The notes under the pieces were generated by a model. That model saw only the letters and a program-made list of their open reading frames with translations. It ran no database searches and was not told the DNA's origin. Positions 8,457 to 16,930 of a stretch of 36,376 bases of DNA are shown here, one piece after another. The position numbers were made by a program, and so were the translations under genes. This DNA is from an uncultured Opitutia bacterium (GTDB lineage: Bacteria > Verrucomicrobiota > Verrucomicrobiia > Opitutales > Opitutaceae). The first letter of the stretch is position 1, and the number at the start of each line of letters is the position of its first letter. The DNA lies in the NCBI GenBank assembly GCA_903830425.1, contig CAIKTR010000238.1, positions 1-36,376 on the forward strand, in the 5' to 3' direction.

Positions 8457-10874
8457 TCAGGGGATCAACTGCAGGGTGTGCTTCGCCGGCCCGGGCAACA
8501 GGGGCGTGGGCTCGCCCTGGACCCAGGCGGCATGGCCGGCCCGGTAGAAGGGCGAAAGCGGATGGCCGCTCTGGCCGCCGGACATGTGCAGCAGGCCCTC
8601 GCTCTCCCGGCCGGGTGAAACCACGAGCCGCATGCTGGCGCCAAAGGCGGGGGTCTGCACCCGGGGCATGTCCATGTCGCCCGGCAGCTGATCGGCGGGC
8701 AGGTTGAGCCAGCCGGCGATCCAGGCCGGCAGCAGGCGCCCGAAGGGATGGACGATGCGCGCCGTGTTGCGCCGGCCCCACGTCGCCTGGGCCAGCGGCA
8801 CGCCCTGCCGCTCGAAGTCCGCCACCACGGCGTCGGCGGCGGCGAGCTGCAGCGCGTCCCAGCTCGCATAGCGCGGGTCGAGCAGGTGCGGGGGCTTTTC
8901 CCGCAGGAGGGCCTGGAGCGGATCCTCATAGAGGAACCGGTGCCAGTCGAACCGGGGCAGCGCCTCGACGCAGCCGGCAAAGATGGGGTCCAGCGCGAGG
9001 GCCGCGGTGCGCAGCCGGTAGGCCTTGACCAGCCGGTAGCTCACGGAGTCGGTGCTGGCCCGGCCCTCCCAGTGCTCGACGAGGCGGCGGAGCTCGGCGC
9101 GGGCGGGTTTTTCCGCGATCGCCTCGGGGGTGAGCACGCGCAGGAGGCGCTGCTGCCAGCGGCCGAGGAACAGCGCGCGGTCATCGAGCTGGATGGCCCG
9201 CAGGTCGCGCGGGACCGCCTGCTCCAGCGCGGCGAGGTCGTCGCGAATCTGGATCGCGCGCGGGGCGGACGAATAGCCCCCGTCGCCCAGGAGCGTGAAG
9301 GCGGCGTGGCCGACGATGCGGTTGTTGGCGGTCCAGAGCCGGCCGCCGGCGGGGGCCAGGACCGTGGGCACCTCGTCCGGCGGCAGCAGGCCGGCCCAGC
9401 GGCGGTCGCCGTAGCTCCAGGTGGTGGGCAGCCGGCCGTCGAACCCGACGCGCTGGGGCAGCCGGCCAATGATCGTCCAGGCGATCTGGCCGGCCGAGTC
9501 GGCGACCACAAAATTGTGCGCGGGCATGCCCGCCCGATGGGCGACGGCGACGGCCGCGGCGACCGTGCGCGCCTCGGCCAGCTGCATGAAGGAGAGGTCG
9601 GTGGCCGCGGGATCGTGTGCGAGCCAGTGGAACGCCAGCGGCCGGGCCTCGGGGCTGGTCGCGACCACGGGCCCCCAATAGGTCCAGGGAACCTCGATCG
9701 TGACCGGGGCCCCGCCCCGCACCTGGATGGTCTCGCGGCGCCGCTCGATGCGGAGCAGCTCGTCCTGGCCGGGCCGCTTGTAGAGGGAGTGGTCGATGGC
9801 GTTGACCTCGACGGCCACGAGGTCGCTGGTGTCGGCGTAGGCGTCGGTGAGCCCCCAGGCGATGTGGCCGTTGCTGCCGATCACGACGATGGGCAGCCCC
9901 GGCAGGGTGACGCCCGTGATGCGGCACGCCGTGGGGGCGTCCCACGCCAGCGAGGCCCGGTACCAGATGTTGGGGACGGCGAGGTCGAGGTGCGGGTCGT
10001 TGGCCAGCAGGGCGGCGCCGCTGGCGGTGTGGGCGCCGGAGAGGGCGAAGCTGTTGCTGCCGGGAAAGGCCTCGGGATCGCGGGGCTCCTCGGCGGCGAA
10101 GGCGGGGGGCGGGCCGGCGGGCGGCCGGGCGGCGGTGCGGGGGTTCCGCAGGTCGAGGATCTTTTCCGACGGGAGCGGGGCGAGCGGGGCGGTGGAGCCG
10201 TCGATGGCGCCATCGTCGGGGTGCGCGACCTGGGCGAAAAACGCCACGCCGGCGACCCCGAGCTGGTCCCGCATCGTGGCCAGCGCCAGCTCGTAGGATC
10301 CGGTCGAATCCTGCAGGTCGAGGGTCATCGCATAGATGATCAGGACGCTGTCCTCCGGCCGCCAGGGCGCGGGCGCGGTGCGCAGCACGAGGTATTCAAA
10401 CGGTTGCTGGCCGAGGTCCGCGAGGCCGGCGTTGACGCCGGCGGTGTAGGCGGCGAGCAGCTCGCGCTCGGCGGGCGCGAGGCGCGCGAGCACCTGCCGC
10501 GCGAGCGGCCGGAACCCATGCACGCGGGTGCTCCGGTCCAGCGGCAGGGCCGCCGCGCCGAACAGCTCGGCGAGTTCGCCCGCCCCGCGCCGGCGCAGCA
10601 GGTCCATCTGAAAGAACCGGTCCTGGGCGTGCAGATAACCCAGGGCCCGGGCGACGTCGGCCCGCGCGGCGCCGCGGACGAGTGGCACCCCCAGGGCATC
10701 GCGGGCCACGGTGACCGGCGCCCCCAGCCCGGGCAGGGCCACGGTCCCCTCCAGCCGCGGCCGGCTGGCGCGCAGCTGCCAGTAGAACCAGCCCCCCGCG
10801 CCCGCCAGCAGCAGCAGCAGCACGCTGAGCACGCTGGCGAGGAGGCGGAACCGTTGGCCGGCGGGTGAGCTCAT
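8457..10874 (-). CDS. Penicillin acylase family protein (Ntn hydrolase)
   Basis: 805 residues. An N-terminal hydrophobic segment (about 10-32, VLSVLLLLLAGAGGWFYW) acts as a signal or membrane anchor, placing the enzyme in the periplasm. The A-chain features GVPLVRG and GYLHAQDRFFQMDLLRR follow. The predicted autocatalytic site is FPGSNSFAL, with the N-terminal nucleophile Ser273 after Gly272, then the NDPHLDLAVPNIWY segment typical of the B-chain. Penicillin acylases are processed into two chains and cleave amide bonds; many homologues act on acyl-homoserine lactones, aculeacin or other amides, so the substrate here is open. Its start overlaps the gluconokinase stop by 4 bp (ATGA), so the two are translationally coupled, an unusual pairing. 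Length fits the AHL-acylase/PvdQ-like range. Confident on family, not on substrate. Confidence 0.9.
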   Translation of the reverse strand: MSSPAGQRFRLLASVLSVLLLLLAGAGGWFYWQLRASRPRLEGTVALPGLGAPVTVARDALGVPLVRGAARADVARALGYLHAQDRFFQMDLLRRRGAGELAELFGAAALPLDRSTRVHGFRPLARQVLARLAPAERELLAAYTAGVNAGLADLGQQPFEYLVLRTAPAPWRPEDSVLIIYAMTLDLQDSTGSYELALATMRDQLGVAGVAFFAQVAHPDDGAIDGSTAPLAPLPSEKILDLRNPRTAARPPAGPPPAFAAEEPRDPEAFPGSNSFALSGAHTASGAALLANDPHLDLAVPNIWYRASLAWDAPTACRITGVTLPGLPIVVIGSNGHIAWGLTDAYADTSDLVAVEVNAIDHSLYKRPGQDELLRIERRRETIQVRGGAPVTIEVPWTYWGPVVATSPEARPLAFHWLAHDPAATDLSFMQLAEARTVAAAVAVAHRAGMPAHNFVVADSAGQIAWTIIGRLPQRVGFDGRLPTTWSYGDRRWAGLLPPDEVPTVLAPAGGRLWTANNRIVGHAAFTLLGDGGYSSAPRAIQIRDDLAALEQAVPRDLRAIQLDDRALFLGRWQQRLLRVLTPEAIAEKPARAELRRLVEHWEGRASTDSVSYRLVKAYRLRTAALALDPIFAGCVEALPRFDWHRFLYEDPLQALLREKPPHLLDPRYASWDALQLAAADAVVADFERQGVPLAQATWGRRNTARIVHPFGRLLPAWIAGWLNLPADQLPGDMDMPRVQTPAFGASMRLVVSPGRESEGLLHMSGGQSGHPLSPFYRAGHAAWVQGEPTPLLPGPAKHTLQLIP

Positions 10875-11356
10875 AGGGATAGTCCGGTGCGAATGGCCGC
10901 GAGAATCTGGCCGGGGGGCGGGGAGATGTCGATCACGAGGGCGTCCGCCGGCTCCTCCAGCGTGGCGAGCTGGCTGTCGAGCAGGGCGGGGGGCATGAAG
11001 TGGCCCTGCCGGCGGCTGAGCCGCGACTGGAGGACCTCGCGCGTGCCCTGCAGGTACACCAGCCTAACCTGGCGCCGGTCGCCGAGCAGGGTGGCGCGGT
11101 AGTGCGCCTTCAGCGCGGAGCAGGTGACGACGGCGTTCCGGTTGGCCGCCAGCTGCGCGTCGAGGTGGGCGCGGATGGCGTCGAGCCAGGGGGCGCGGTC
11201 GGCGTCATCGAGGGCCTGGCCCGCACTCATTTTGGCCACATTGGCGGGCGGATGGAACTGGTCGGCGTCCGCAAACCCCCAGCCGAGCTCGCCGGCCAGC
11301 TGCCGGCCGATGGTGGTCTTGCCGCTGCCGGTGACCCCCATGAGCAGGATGACCAT
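10871..11356 (-). CDS. gntK: Gluconokinase (GntK-type)
   Basis: 161 residues, the usual length for thermoresistant-type gluconokinase. The Walker A loop GVTGSGKTT is at residues 8-16, DADQFHPPANVAKM at about 31-44 is the gluconate-kinase signature, and CSALKAHYRATL and RQGHFMPPALLDSQLATLE are the conserved segments that follow. It phosphorylates D-gluconate to 6-phosphogluconate, feeding the Entner-Doudoroff or pentose-phosphate route in the cytoplasm. It begins 12 bp after the DUF5069 gene and overlaps the penicillin-acylase family gene by 4 bp downstream, so it is inside an operon. No gluconate permease or dehydratase is in the window. Assignment is strong from motifs and length. Confidence 0.95.
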   Translation of the reverse strand: MVILLMGVTGSGKTTIGRQLAGELGWGFADADQFHPPANVAKMSAGQALDDADRAPWLDAIRAHLDAQLAANRNAVVTCSALKAHYRATLLGDRRQVRLVYLQGTREVLQSRLSRRQGHFMPPALLDSQLATLEEPADALVIDISPPPGQILAAIRTGLSL

Positions 11357-11368
11357 GAGCCGGGGCGC

Positions 11369-11818
11369 TTAGCCGAGCCAGGATTTCGCCGCGACCGGAT
11401 CGCGGCCCTCGTCGAAGTCGAGATAGTCGAACATCGTCATGATGGGCTGGCCCTCCAGCTGGCCCTCGCGGATGCGCCGGGCGAGAATTTCCGCGCCGGC
11501 GTCGCGCCAGCCGCGTTTCATCAGGAACCCGTTCCAGACCTCGCACTCCTCGTCGCTGCGCGGGCCGCCGCGCTCCAGGGCCCAGTCCAGCAGCGCCGCC
11601 TCCGTCTGGCCCCCGGCGAGGGCCTGGGCCTTCAGGTCGGCGTAGGGCACGCGGAGAAAGTCGCAGCAGCGGAGGTCGAACCCCTGGCCGAGGTTGGCGA
11701 GGTAGTCGGCGGGCAGCGCGCCGCGGGCCTGCAGGTGGATCTTGTCGATCATCCGTCCGAAGTAGACGAGACGGCCGACCTTGGCGTAGGGGCTGCGGAG
11801 TCCGGGGACCGTGGGCAT
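11369..11818 (-). CDS. DUF5069 domain-containing protein
   Basis: 149 residues from ATG 11818 (MPTVPGLRSPYAKVGRLVYF); an in-frame upstream ATG at 11884 adds residues unlike the family. Conserved DUF5069 features are visible: GLRSPY at the N-terminus, VGRLVYFGRMIDKI, DYLANLGQGFDLRCCDFL with a CC pair, and a C-terminal FDYLDFDEGR. The family is common in Verrucomicrobiota and has no established function. Cytoplasmic, no signal or membrane segment. It is the promoter-proximal gene of a DUF5069-gluconokinase-penicillin acylase-upp run (12 bp to gntK) and is divergent from the formate dehydrogenase genes. The 184-bp divergent gap contains the nested inverted repeat described separately, which could regulate either direction. 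Confidence 0.85.
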   Translation of the reverse strand: MPTVPGLRSPYAKVGRLVYFGRMIDKIHLQARGALPADYLANLGQGFDLRCCDFLRVPYADLKAQALAGGQTEAALLDWALERGGPRSDEECEVWNGFLMKRGWRDAGAEILARRIREGQLEGQPIMTMFDYLDFDEGRDPVAAKSWLG

Positions 11819-11904
11819 GTCCGCAGGAAAGCGAAACTCCCAAGGGAGAAAACCCCAAACTGCCTCGGCCCGCCAGAAATCCACCGGAGACCGGCTAAGA
11901 TGAA

Positions 11905-11967
11905 ACCGCGGGGTGGGCGAGGTCTGTGGTTGAACTCACCCCGGCGCCCACTCACAACCTCCGCGGT
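11905..11967. promoter_or_regulatory. Nested inverted repeat in the DUF5069 / formate dehydrogenase divergent gap
   Basis: Outer arms ACCGCGG (11905-11911) and CCGCGGT (11961-11967) enclose inner arms GTGGGCG (11913-11919) and CGCCCAC (11945-11951); both pairs are perfect 7-bp complements. The right edge is 35 bp before the formate dehydrogenase ATG at 12003. As RNA it could fold into a stem with an internal bulge in the leader; as DNA it could be an operator. No T-run follows directly enough for a classical terminator. Function is inference. Confidence 0.35.
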
Positions 11968-12002
11968 GAAATTTTCCCCCAGCCCTCTGCCCCGTTGGTG
12001 AC

Positions 12003-13511
12003 ATGAGCCATTTGCCCGTCCCTTCCCGCGCCTCTGCCCCGGTGGGCGCCCATGACTTGGCGGCCGATGTGCGGTCGTTTTATCACCTCCCGGAGGGCGA
12101 GCACGCCGGCAAGGCCTGCCAGGGCACGGCCTGCTATGCCGCCCGCCACCTCAACCCGGAGCGCTGGGCCGAGGCGATGCGGCAGGACCCCCGCGTGTAT
12201 TGCCTCGGCGAGTGTCACGCCGCCCCGGCCAAGGGCCAGACCCAGCCGCGCCCGCCGGTGCGCGTGTGCTCGCGCCACGGGATCGTGCTCGGCCGGCTCG
12301 CGGCGGGCGGGGCCCGCTCGCTGGCGGACTACCAGCGGCAGGGCGGGTATGCGGCGCTGGCCCAGGCCCTGGACCATCCCCCCGAGCGGGTGCTCGCCGC
12401 GGTGGAGACCTCGGCGCTCCGCGGCCGCGGCGGCGCGGGCTTTCCGACCGGCCGCAAGTGGCGGGCGGTCGCGCAGCAGCCGGCCGGCGTGAAGTATGTC
12501 GTCGCCAATGCGGACGAGGGCGACGCCGGCGCCTACATTGACCGCTATTTGCTGGAGGATGACCCCCATCGCCTGATCGAGGGGATGATCCTCGCCGGCT
12601 ACGCCGTGGGCGCGAGCCAGGGCTACCTGTACCTGCGCATCGAATATCCGTTCGCGGCCACGGTGCTGCGCGCCGCCTTGGCCGAGGCGCGGGCCGCCGG
12701 CTGGCTGGGCCCGCAGGTTGGCGGCCGGCCGTTCGCCTTTGAACTGGAGCTGGTCATCGGCCACGGCAGCTACGTCTGCGGGGAGGAAACCGCCCTGCTC
12801 CGCTCGATCGAGGGCCGGCGCCCCGAGGTGATGGCCCGGCCGCCGTACCCGACCGAGCGCGGCCTGTTCGACCGCCCGACGCTGCTCAACAACGTCGAGA
12901 CCCTGGTCAACGTGCCGTGGATCGTGACGCATGGCGGCGAGGCCTATGCCGCGATCGGGTTCTCCAAGAGCCGCGGCACCAAGGCCCTCTCGCTCAACTC
13001 GCTCTTTGTCCGGCCCGGGCTCTACGAGGTCGAGTTTGGCGTGACCGTGCGGCACATCGTCGAGGAGCTCGGCGGCGGCCTGCGCAGCGGCGGCCAACTG
13101 AAGGGGCTGCTGATCGGCGGGCCGATCATCGGGCTGATCCCGCCGCACCTGCTCGACACCCCGCTCGGGTTCGAGGAGCTCGCCGCCATCGGCGCGGGCG
13201 TCGGCCACGGCGGCATCGTGGCGTTCGACGAGCACACCTCCATCCCCGACCTCGTGCAGCACGTGTTCTCGTTCGGCGCCTACGAGTCGTGCGGCAAGTG
13301 CACGCCGTGCCGCCGCGGGAGCGGGCGCGTCGAGGAGCTCTTCCGCCGGGCGCTGGCCGGCCAGGCCGCGCCGGCCGACCTGCAGGAATGCCGCGACCTC
13401 GTCACCGCCCTGAAGCTCACCAGCCTCTGCGGCCATGGCACCGGGCTCGCCCGCTTCGCCGAATCCATCCTGCGCTACTATCCGACGGAGATTGAGCCAT
13501 GCTTCAAATAA
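12003..13511 (+). CDS. fdsB: NAD-dependent formate dehydrogenase beta subunit (NuoF/FdsB-like with N-terminal NuoE-like 2Fe-2S module)
   Basis: 502 residues. N-terminal Cys39, Cys44, Cys67 and Cys71 form a C-x4-C and C-x3-C pair as in the thioredoxin-like [2Fe-2S] fold of NuoE, but with only 22 residues between pairs, shorter than I recall for NuoE. The NuoF body follows: GRGGAGFPTGRKW (about 141-153) for FMN/NADH binding, a GSYVCGEETAL segment, then ESCGKCTPCRRG (about 427-438) and SLCGHG (about 475-480), which supply the four cysteines of the N3-type [4Fe-4S] cluster. It passes electrons from the formate-oxidising subunit to NAD+ via FMN. The start of the alpha gene overlaps its last codons by 13 bp, so the two are coupled. 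No separate FdsG/NuoE-like gene is present, so the fused module may replace it. The start has no strong Shine-Dalgarno. Confidence 0.85.
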   Translation: MSHLPVPSRASAPVGAHDLAADVRSFYHLPEGEHAGKACQGTACYAARHLNPERWAEAMRQDPRVYCLGECHAAPAKGQTQPRPPVRVCSRHGIVLGRLAAGGARSLADYQRQGGYAALAQALDHPPERVLAAVETSALRGRGGAGFPTGRKWRAVAQQPAGVKYVVANADEGDAGAYIDRYLLEDDPHRLIEGMILAGYAVGASQGYLYLRIEYPFAATVLRAALAEARAAGWLGPQVGGRPFAFELELVIGHGSYVCGEETALLRSIEGRRPEVMARPPYPTERGLFDRPTLLNNVETLVNVPWIVTHGGEAYAAIGFSKSRGTKALSLNSLFVRPGLYEVEFGVTVRHIVEELGGGLRSGGQLKGLLIGGPIIGLIPPHLLDTPLGFEELAAIGAGVGHGGIVAFDEHTSIPDLVQHVFSFGAYESCGKCTPCRRGSGRVEELFRRALAGQAAPADLQECRDLVTALKLTSLCGHGTGLARFAESILRYYPTEIEPCFK

Positions 13512-16201
13512 CGATCAACGGCCAGTCCCACTCGTTTCCCGAGGGGCTCACCATCAACGAGGCGCTGCGTCAGCTCGGCCTCGAGGTGCCCACCCTCTGC
13601 CACGACGACCGCCTCGAGCCCTACGGTTCCTGCCGCCTCTGCACCGTCGAGGTCAAGGGCTTCAACGCGCTCGTCACCGCCTGCAACACGCCGATCCGCG
13701 AGGGCATGGAAATCCTCACGCACTCGCCCGCCGTCGAGGGCGTGCGCCGCACCCTGCTCGGGCTCCTCGCCCGGGACTACCCGGCTGAGGCCGTCGCCGA
13801 GTTTCCCCACAAGCAGTTCCACCGCTACCTCCACGAGTACGGCGTGTCGGCCGGCGGCTCGCGCACCGCGCCGCCCCCCGCCGTGCCGTTCATGCAGGAT
13901 GCCTCCCATCCCTACATCAACGTCGACATGTCGCAGTGCGTGACCTGCTACCGCTGCGTCCGCATCTGCGAGGAGGTGCAGGGCCAGTTTGTCTGGAAGG
14001 CCTGGAACCGCGGCGACGCCACCCGCATCCTGCCGGTCCGCGGCGAGACGCTGCTGGACGGCGGCTGCGTGAGCTGCGGGGCGTGCGTGGACACCTGCCC
14101 CTCCGGGGCGCTCGAGGACCTCACCGTTCTGGCCCGCGGGGTGCCGACCAAGTGGACCAAGACCATCTGCTCCTACTGCGGCACGGGCTGCGAGGTGAAC
14201 GTCGGCACGCGCGACGGCCAGATCACCACCATCCGGCCGTCGGACGGCCCGAGCAACCACGGCCACACCTGCGTCAAGGGCCGCTACGCCTTCGACTACG
14301 TCTATGCCGAGGAGCGCATCACCTCCCCGATGATCCGGCGCGATGGCGTCTGGCAGGACGTCAGCTGGGAGGAGGTCATCCGCTACCTGGCCGAGCGGCT
14401 CGCCGCCCTCGCGGCGGAGCACGGCCCGGACAGCATCGGCGTGCTCAGCTCCGCGCGCGGCACCAACGAGGAGAATTACGTCGCGCAAAAGTTCGCGCGC
14501 GTCGTCCTCGGCACGAACAACATCGATTGCTGCGCGCGGGTGTGCCACTCGCCGACCGCCGCCGCGATGAAGATGACCCTCGGCACCGGGGCCGCCACCA
14601 ACTCCCTCGACGAGATCGAGATTGCCCGCACGATCCTCGTCTGCGGCGCCAACCCGACCGAGGGCCACCCCGTGACCGGTGCGCGCATCAAGCAGGCGGC
14701 GCGCCGCGGCGCGAACCTCATCATCGTCGACCCGCGCCAGATCGAGCTCACCGAGTTCGCCACGCTGCACCTCCAGCTGCGCCCCGGCACCAATGTCGTC
14801 CTGTTCAACGCCCTCGGGGCGACGATCGTCGAGGAGGGCCTCGTCGACCTGGAGTTTCTCCGCACGCGCCTCACCGAGTTTGACGAATACTGCACCTTCA
14901 TCCGCGACTTCCTGCCGGAGAAGGTCGAGGGCATCTGCGGCGTGCCGGCGGCGAAGATCCGCCAGGCCGCGCGGCTGTACGCCACCGCCAAGCCCTCGCT
15001 CAGCGTCCACGGGCTCGGCATGACCGAGCATGTCCAGGGCACCGAGGGGATCATGGCGCTGGTCAACATCGCGCTGCTCACCGGCAACATCGGCAAGCCG
15101 GGCTCGGGCATCAACCCCCTCCGCGGCCAGAACAACGTGCAGGGCGCCCCGCACATGGGCTGCGAGCCGAAGCTCCTGGCCGGCTACGTGCCGCTCACCG
15201 AGGCGCACACGCGGTTCGAGGCGGCCTGGCACTCCTCCATTCCCACCCACCCCGGGCTCAACATGTTCGAGATGCTGGCGGCCGCCAGCACCGGCCGGTT
15301 CAAGGCCCTCTGGGCGATCGGTTACGACATCCTGATGACCAACCCCAACGCCCATGAGACCCGCCGCGCGCTGGAGCAGGTCGACTTGGTCATCGTCCAG
15401 GACCTCTTCCTCAACGCCACCGCCCGGGAGTTCGGCGACGTCTTCCTGCCCGCCGCCTCGTCCTTCGAGAAGGATGGCACGTTCATGAATGGCGAGCGCC
15501 GCGTCCAGCGCGTGCGGGGCGCCGCGCGCCCGCGCGGCCAGTCCCGGCCCGACTGGGAAATCATCTGCGACGTCGCCCGGGCCATGGGCAAGGGCGCGGC
15601 CTTCAACTATCGCACCGCGGAGCAAATCTGGGACGAGGTGCGCTCGCTGTGGCCCGAGGGCGCCGGCCTCAGCTACGCCCGGCTCGACCGCCTGGGCGGC
15701 CTGCAGTGGCCCTGCTTCGACGAAAACGACCCCGGCATGGCCATCATGCACGCGGAGCGGTTCACCCACGGCCCGACCACCGCGCTGCGCCGCATCGAAT
15801 TCCTGCCCCCGCCGGACGTGACCAGCCCGGAGTACCCCTTTGTCCTGACCACCGGCCGGAACCTCTTCCAGTACAACGCCGCCACGCAGACCGGCCGGAC
15901 GCCCAACGGCAGCATGGCGACGACGGACTTTCTCCAGCTGGCGCCGGTGGACGCCGCCCGCCTCGGGATCACCGATGGCGAGATCGTGCGGCTGGCCAGC
16001 CAGCAGGGCTCGGCCGACCTGCCGGTGCGGATCAGCGGCACGGTCAAGCCCGGGGAGGTTTACACCACCTTCCACTGCGCGCGCGTGTTCCTCAACCAGA
16101 TCACCACCTCGCAGTGCGACCGGTACACCAAGACCCCGGAATACAAGATCACGGCGGTCAGAATCGAGAAACGGGCCGCCCCGGCCGGCGCGGCTCCTTG
16201 A
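13499..16201 (+). CDS. fdsA: Formate dehydrogenase catalytic (alpha) subunit, Mo/W-bisMGD, cysteine type
   Basis: 900 residues; a GGAG 8 bp before the ATG supports this start inside the beta gene. A NuoG-like [2Fe-2S] domain carries Cys34, 45, 48 and 62. Two ferredoxin-type [4Fe-4S] motifs follow: Cys147/150/153/157 and Cys190/193/196/200. The molybdopterin oxidoreductase domain begins with the proximal cluster cysteines 224, 227, 231 and 258. The metal ligand is Cys345 in NIDCCARVCHSPT, the position occupied by selenocysteine in FdhF of E. coli, so no SECIS is needed. The NuoG-type His-Cys3 motif expected after residue 80 is absent: residues about 75-115 contain no cysteine. It oxidises formate to CO2 in the cytoplasm with electrons leaving to the NuoF-like subunit. 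The sulfurtransferase FdhD and cofactor genes are not in the window. Confidence 0.92.
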   Translation: MLQITINGQSHSFPEGLTINEALRQLGLEVPTLCHDDRLEPYGSCRLCTVEVKGFNALVTACNTPIREGMEILTHSPAVEGVRRTLLGLLARDYPAEAVAEFPHKQFHRYLHEYGVSAGGSRTAPPPAVPFMQDASHPYINVDMSQCVTCYRCVRICEEVQGQFVWKAWNRGDATRILPVRGETLLDGGCVSCGACVDTCPSGALEDLTVLARGVPTKWTKTICSYCGTGCEVNVGTRDGQITTIRPSDGPSNHGHTCVKGRYAFDYVYAEERITSPMIRRDGVWQDVSWEEVIRYLAERLAALAAEHGPDSIGVLSSARGTNEENYVAQKFARVVLGTNNIDCCARVCHSPTAAAMKMTLGTGAATNSLDEIEIARTILVCGANPTEGHPVTGARIKQAARRGANLIIVDPRQIELTEFATLHLQLRPGTNVVLFNALGATIVEEGLVDLEFLRTRLTEFDEYCTFIRDFLPEKVEGICGVPAAKIRQAARLYATAKPSLSVHGLGMTEHVQGTEGIMALVNIALLTGNIGKPGSGINPLRGQNNVQGAPHMGCEPKLLAGYVPLTEAHTRFEAAWHSSIPTHPGLNMFEMLAAASTGRFKALWAIGYDILMTNPNAHETRRALEQVDLVIVQDLFLNATAREFGDVFLPAASSFEKDGTFMNGERRVQRVRGAARPRGQSRPDWEIICDVARAMGKGAAFNYRTAEQIWDEVRSLWPEGAGLSYARLDRLGGLQWPCFDENDPGMAIMHAERFTHGPTTALRRIEFLPPPDVTSPEYPFVLTTGRNLFQYNAATQTGRTPNGSMATTDFLQLAPVDAARLGITDGEIVRLASQQGSADLPVRISGTVKPGEVYTTFHCARVFLNQITTSQCDRYTKTPEYKITAVRIEKRAAPAGAAP

Positions 16202-16268
16202 GGGGGCCCGGCCGGGAAGTTGGCTCGCGCCGGAACAATCCGGGCCCAATGTGGGTCCCACGCACACC

Positions 16269-16799
16269 ATGAAAACCAACCACCTCTGGCTCGGGATCGT
16301 CGCGGGACTGACCGCGATTGGCGCGGTGATGGCGGCCGATCCGGCCGTGAAAAGCGAGGAGCGGGTCGACGTGACCTTCGCGCATCCGGAGAAATTCTCC
16401 GATGTCCGCGATGGTTACATGGGGAGCGACCAGGGCCGCGACGGCCTGCTCGGGCAGTTGCAGGACCATATTGTACAGCGGGCCCAAAGCCGCGTGCCCG
16501 CGGGACAAAAGCTCAGCATCGTGGTGACCGATGTTGATCTGGCCGGAGACTTTGAGCCCTGGCACGGCCCGCAGATGTCCGACGTCCGCGTCGTGAAGGA
16601 CGTTTACCCGCCCAAAATCGACCTGGAGTTCAAGCTCACCGGCCCCGACGGCAAGGTGGTGAAGGAAGGGCGGCGCCAGCTCCGCGACCTCGCCTTCATG
16701 ATGAAGCTGTCGATCAACCGCGACGACAACCTGCGGTTTGAGAAGGCGCTGGTGGATGACTGGCTGCGGGACGAGCTGCCGCGGGTCCCGGCGAAGTAA
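16269..16799 (+). CDS. DUF3016 family exported protein
   Basis: 176 residues from ATG 16269. The first 22 residues are a signal peptide (MKTNHLWLGIVAGLTAIGAV, cleavage near VMA). The mature part has the DUF3016 pattern: VDVTFAHPEKFSDV, then LQDHIVQRAQSRVPAGQKLSIVVTDVDLAGDFEPW written here in two parts (LQDHIVQRAQ; VVTDVDLAGDFE), and a PKIDLEFKLTGPDGKVVKEG strand with LRDLAFM. The family is periplasmic or lipoprotein-like with unknown function. It lies 67 bp after the formate dehydrogenase operon; an 11-bp palindrome GTGGGTCCCAC at 16251-16261 sits immediately before the start and may hide the ribosome site. No functional tie to formate oxidation is evident. Confidence 0.8.
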   Translation: MKTNHLWLGIVAGLTAIGAVMAADPAVKSEERVDVTFAHPEKFSDVRDGYMGSDQGRDGLLGQLQDHIVQRAQSRVPAGQKLSIVVTDVDLAGDFEPWHGPQMSDVRVVKDVYPPKIDLEFKLTGPDGKVVKEGRRQLRDLAFMMKLSINRDDNLRFEKALVDDWLRDELPRVPAK

Positions 16800-16930
16800 C
16801 GGCTGCGTCCCTGGCGGATATTTCCGGCCGCGCGCCGGACAGCCTTGCGGTCGGCCGCCGGGCCCTAAACCATGGCGGCAGTCCGGCGCTCGGCCCAGTT
16901 ACCCTCACCCCTCCTCCGGTCTTGAATTTC

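Noticed and set aside
13499-16201. Selenocysteine in the formate dehydrogenase
   Set aside because: The metal-ligand codon at 14531 is TGC (Cys), not TGA, so no recoding is required.
16251-16261. Palindrome GTGGGTCCCAC before the DUF3016 gene as operator
   Set aside because: Eleven bases in 70% GC DNA is too short to claim; noted only as possible masking of the ribosome site.
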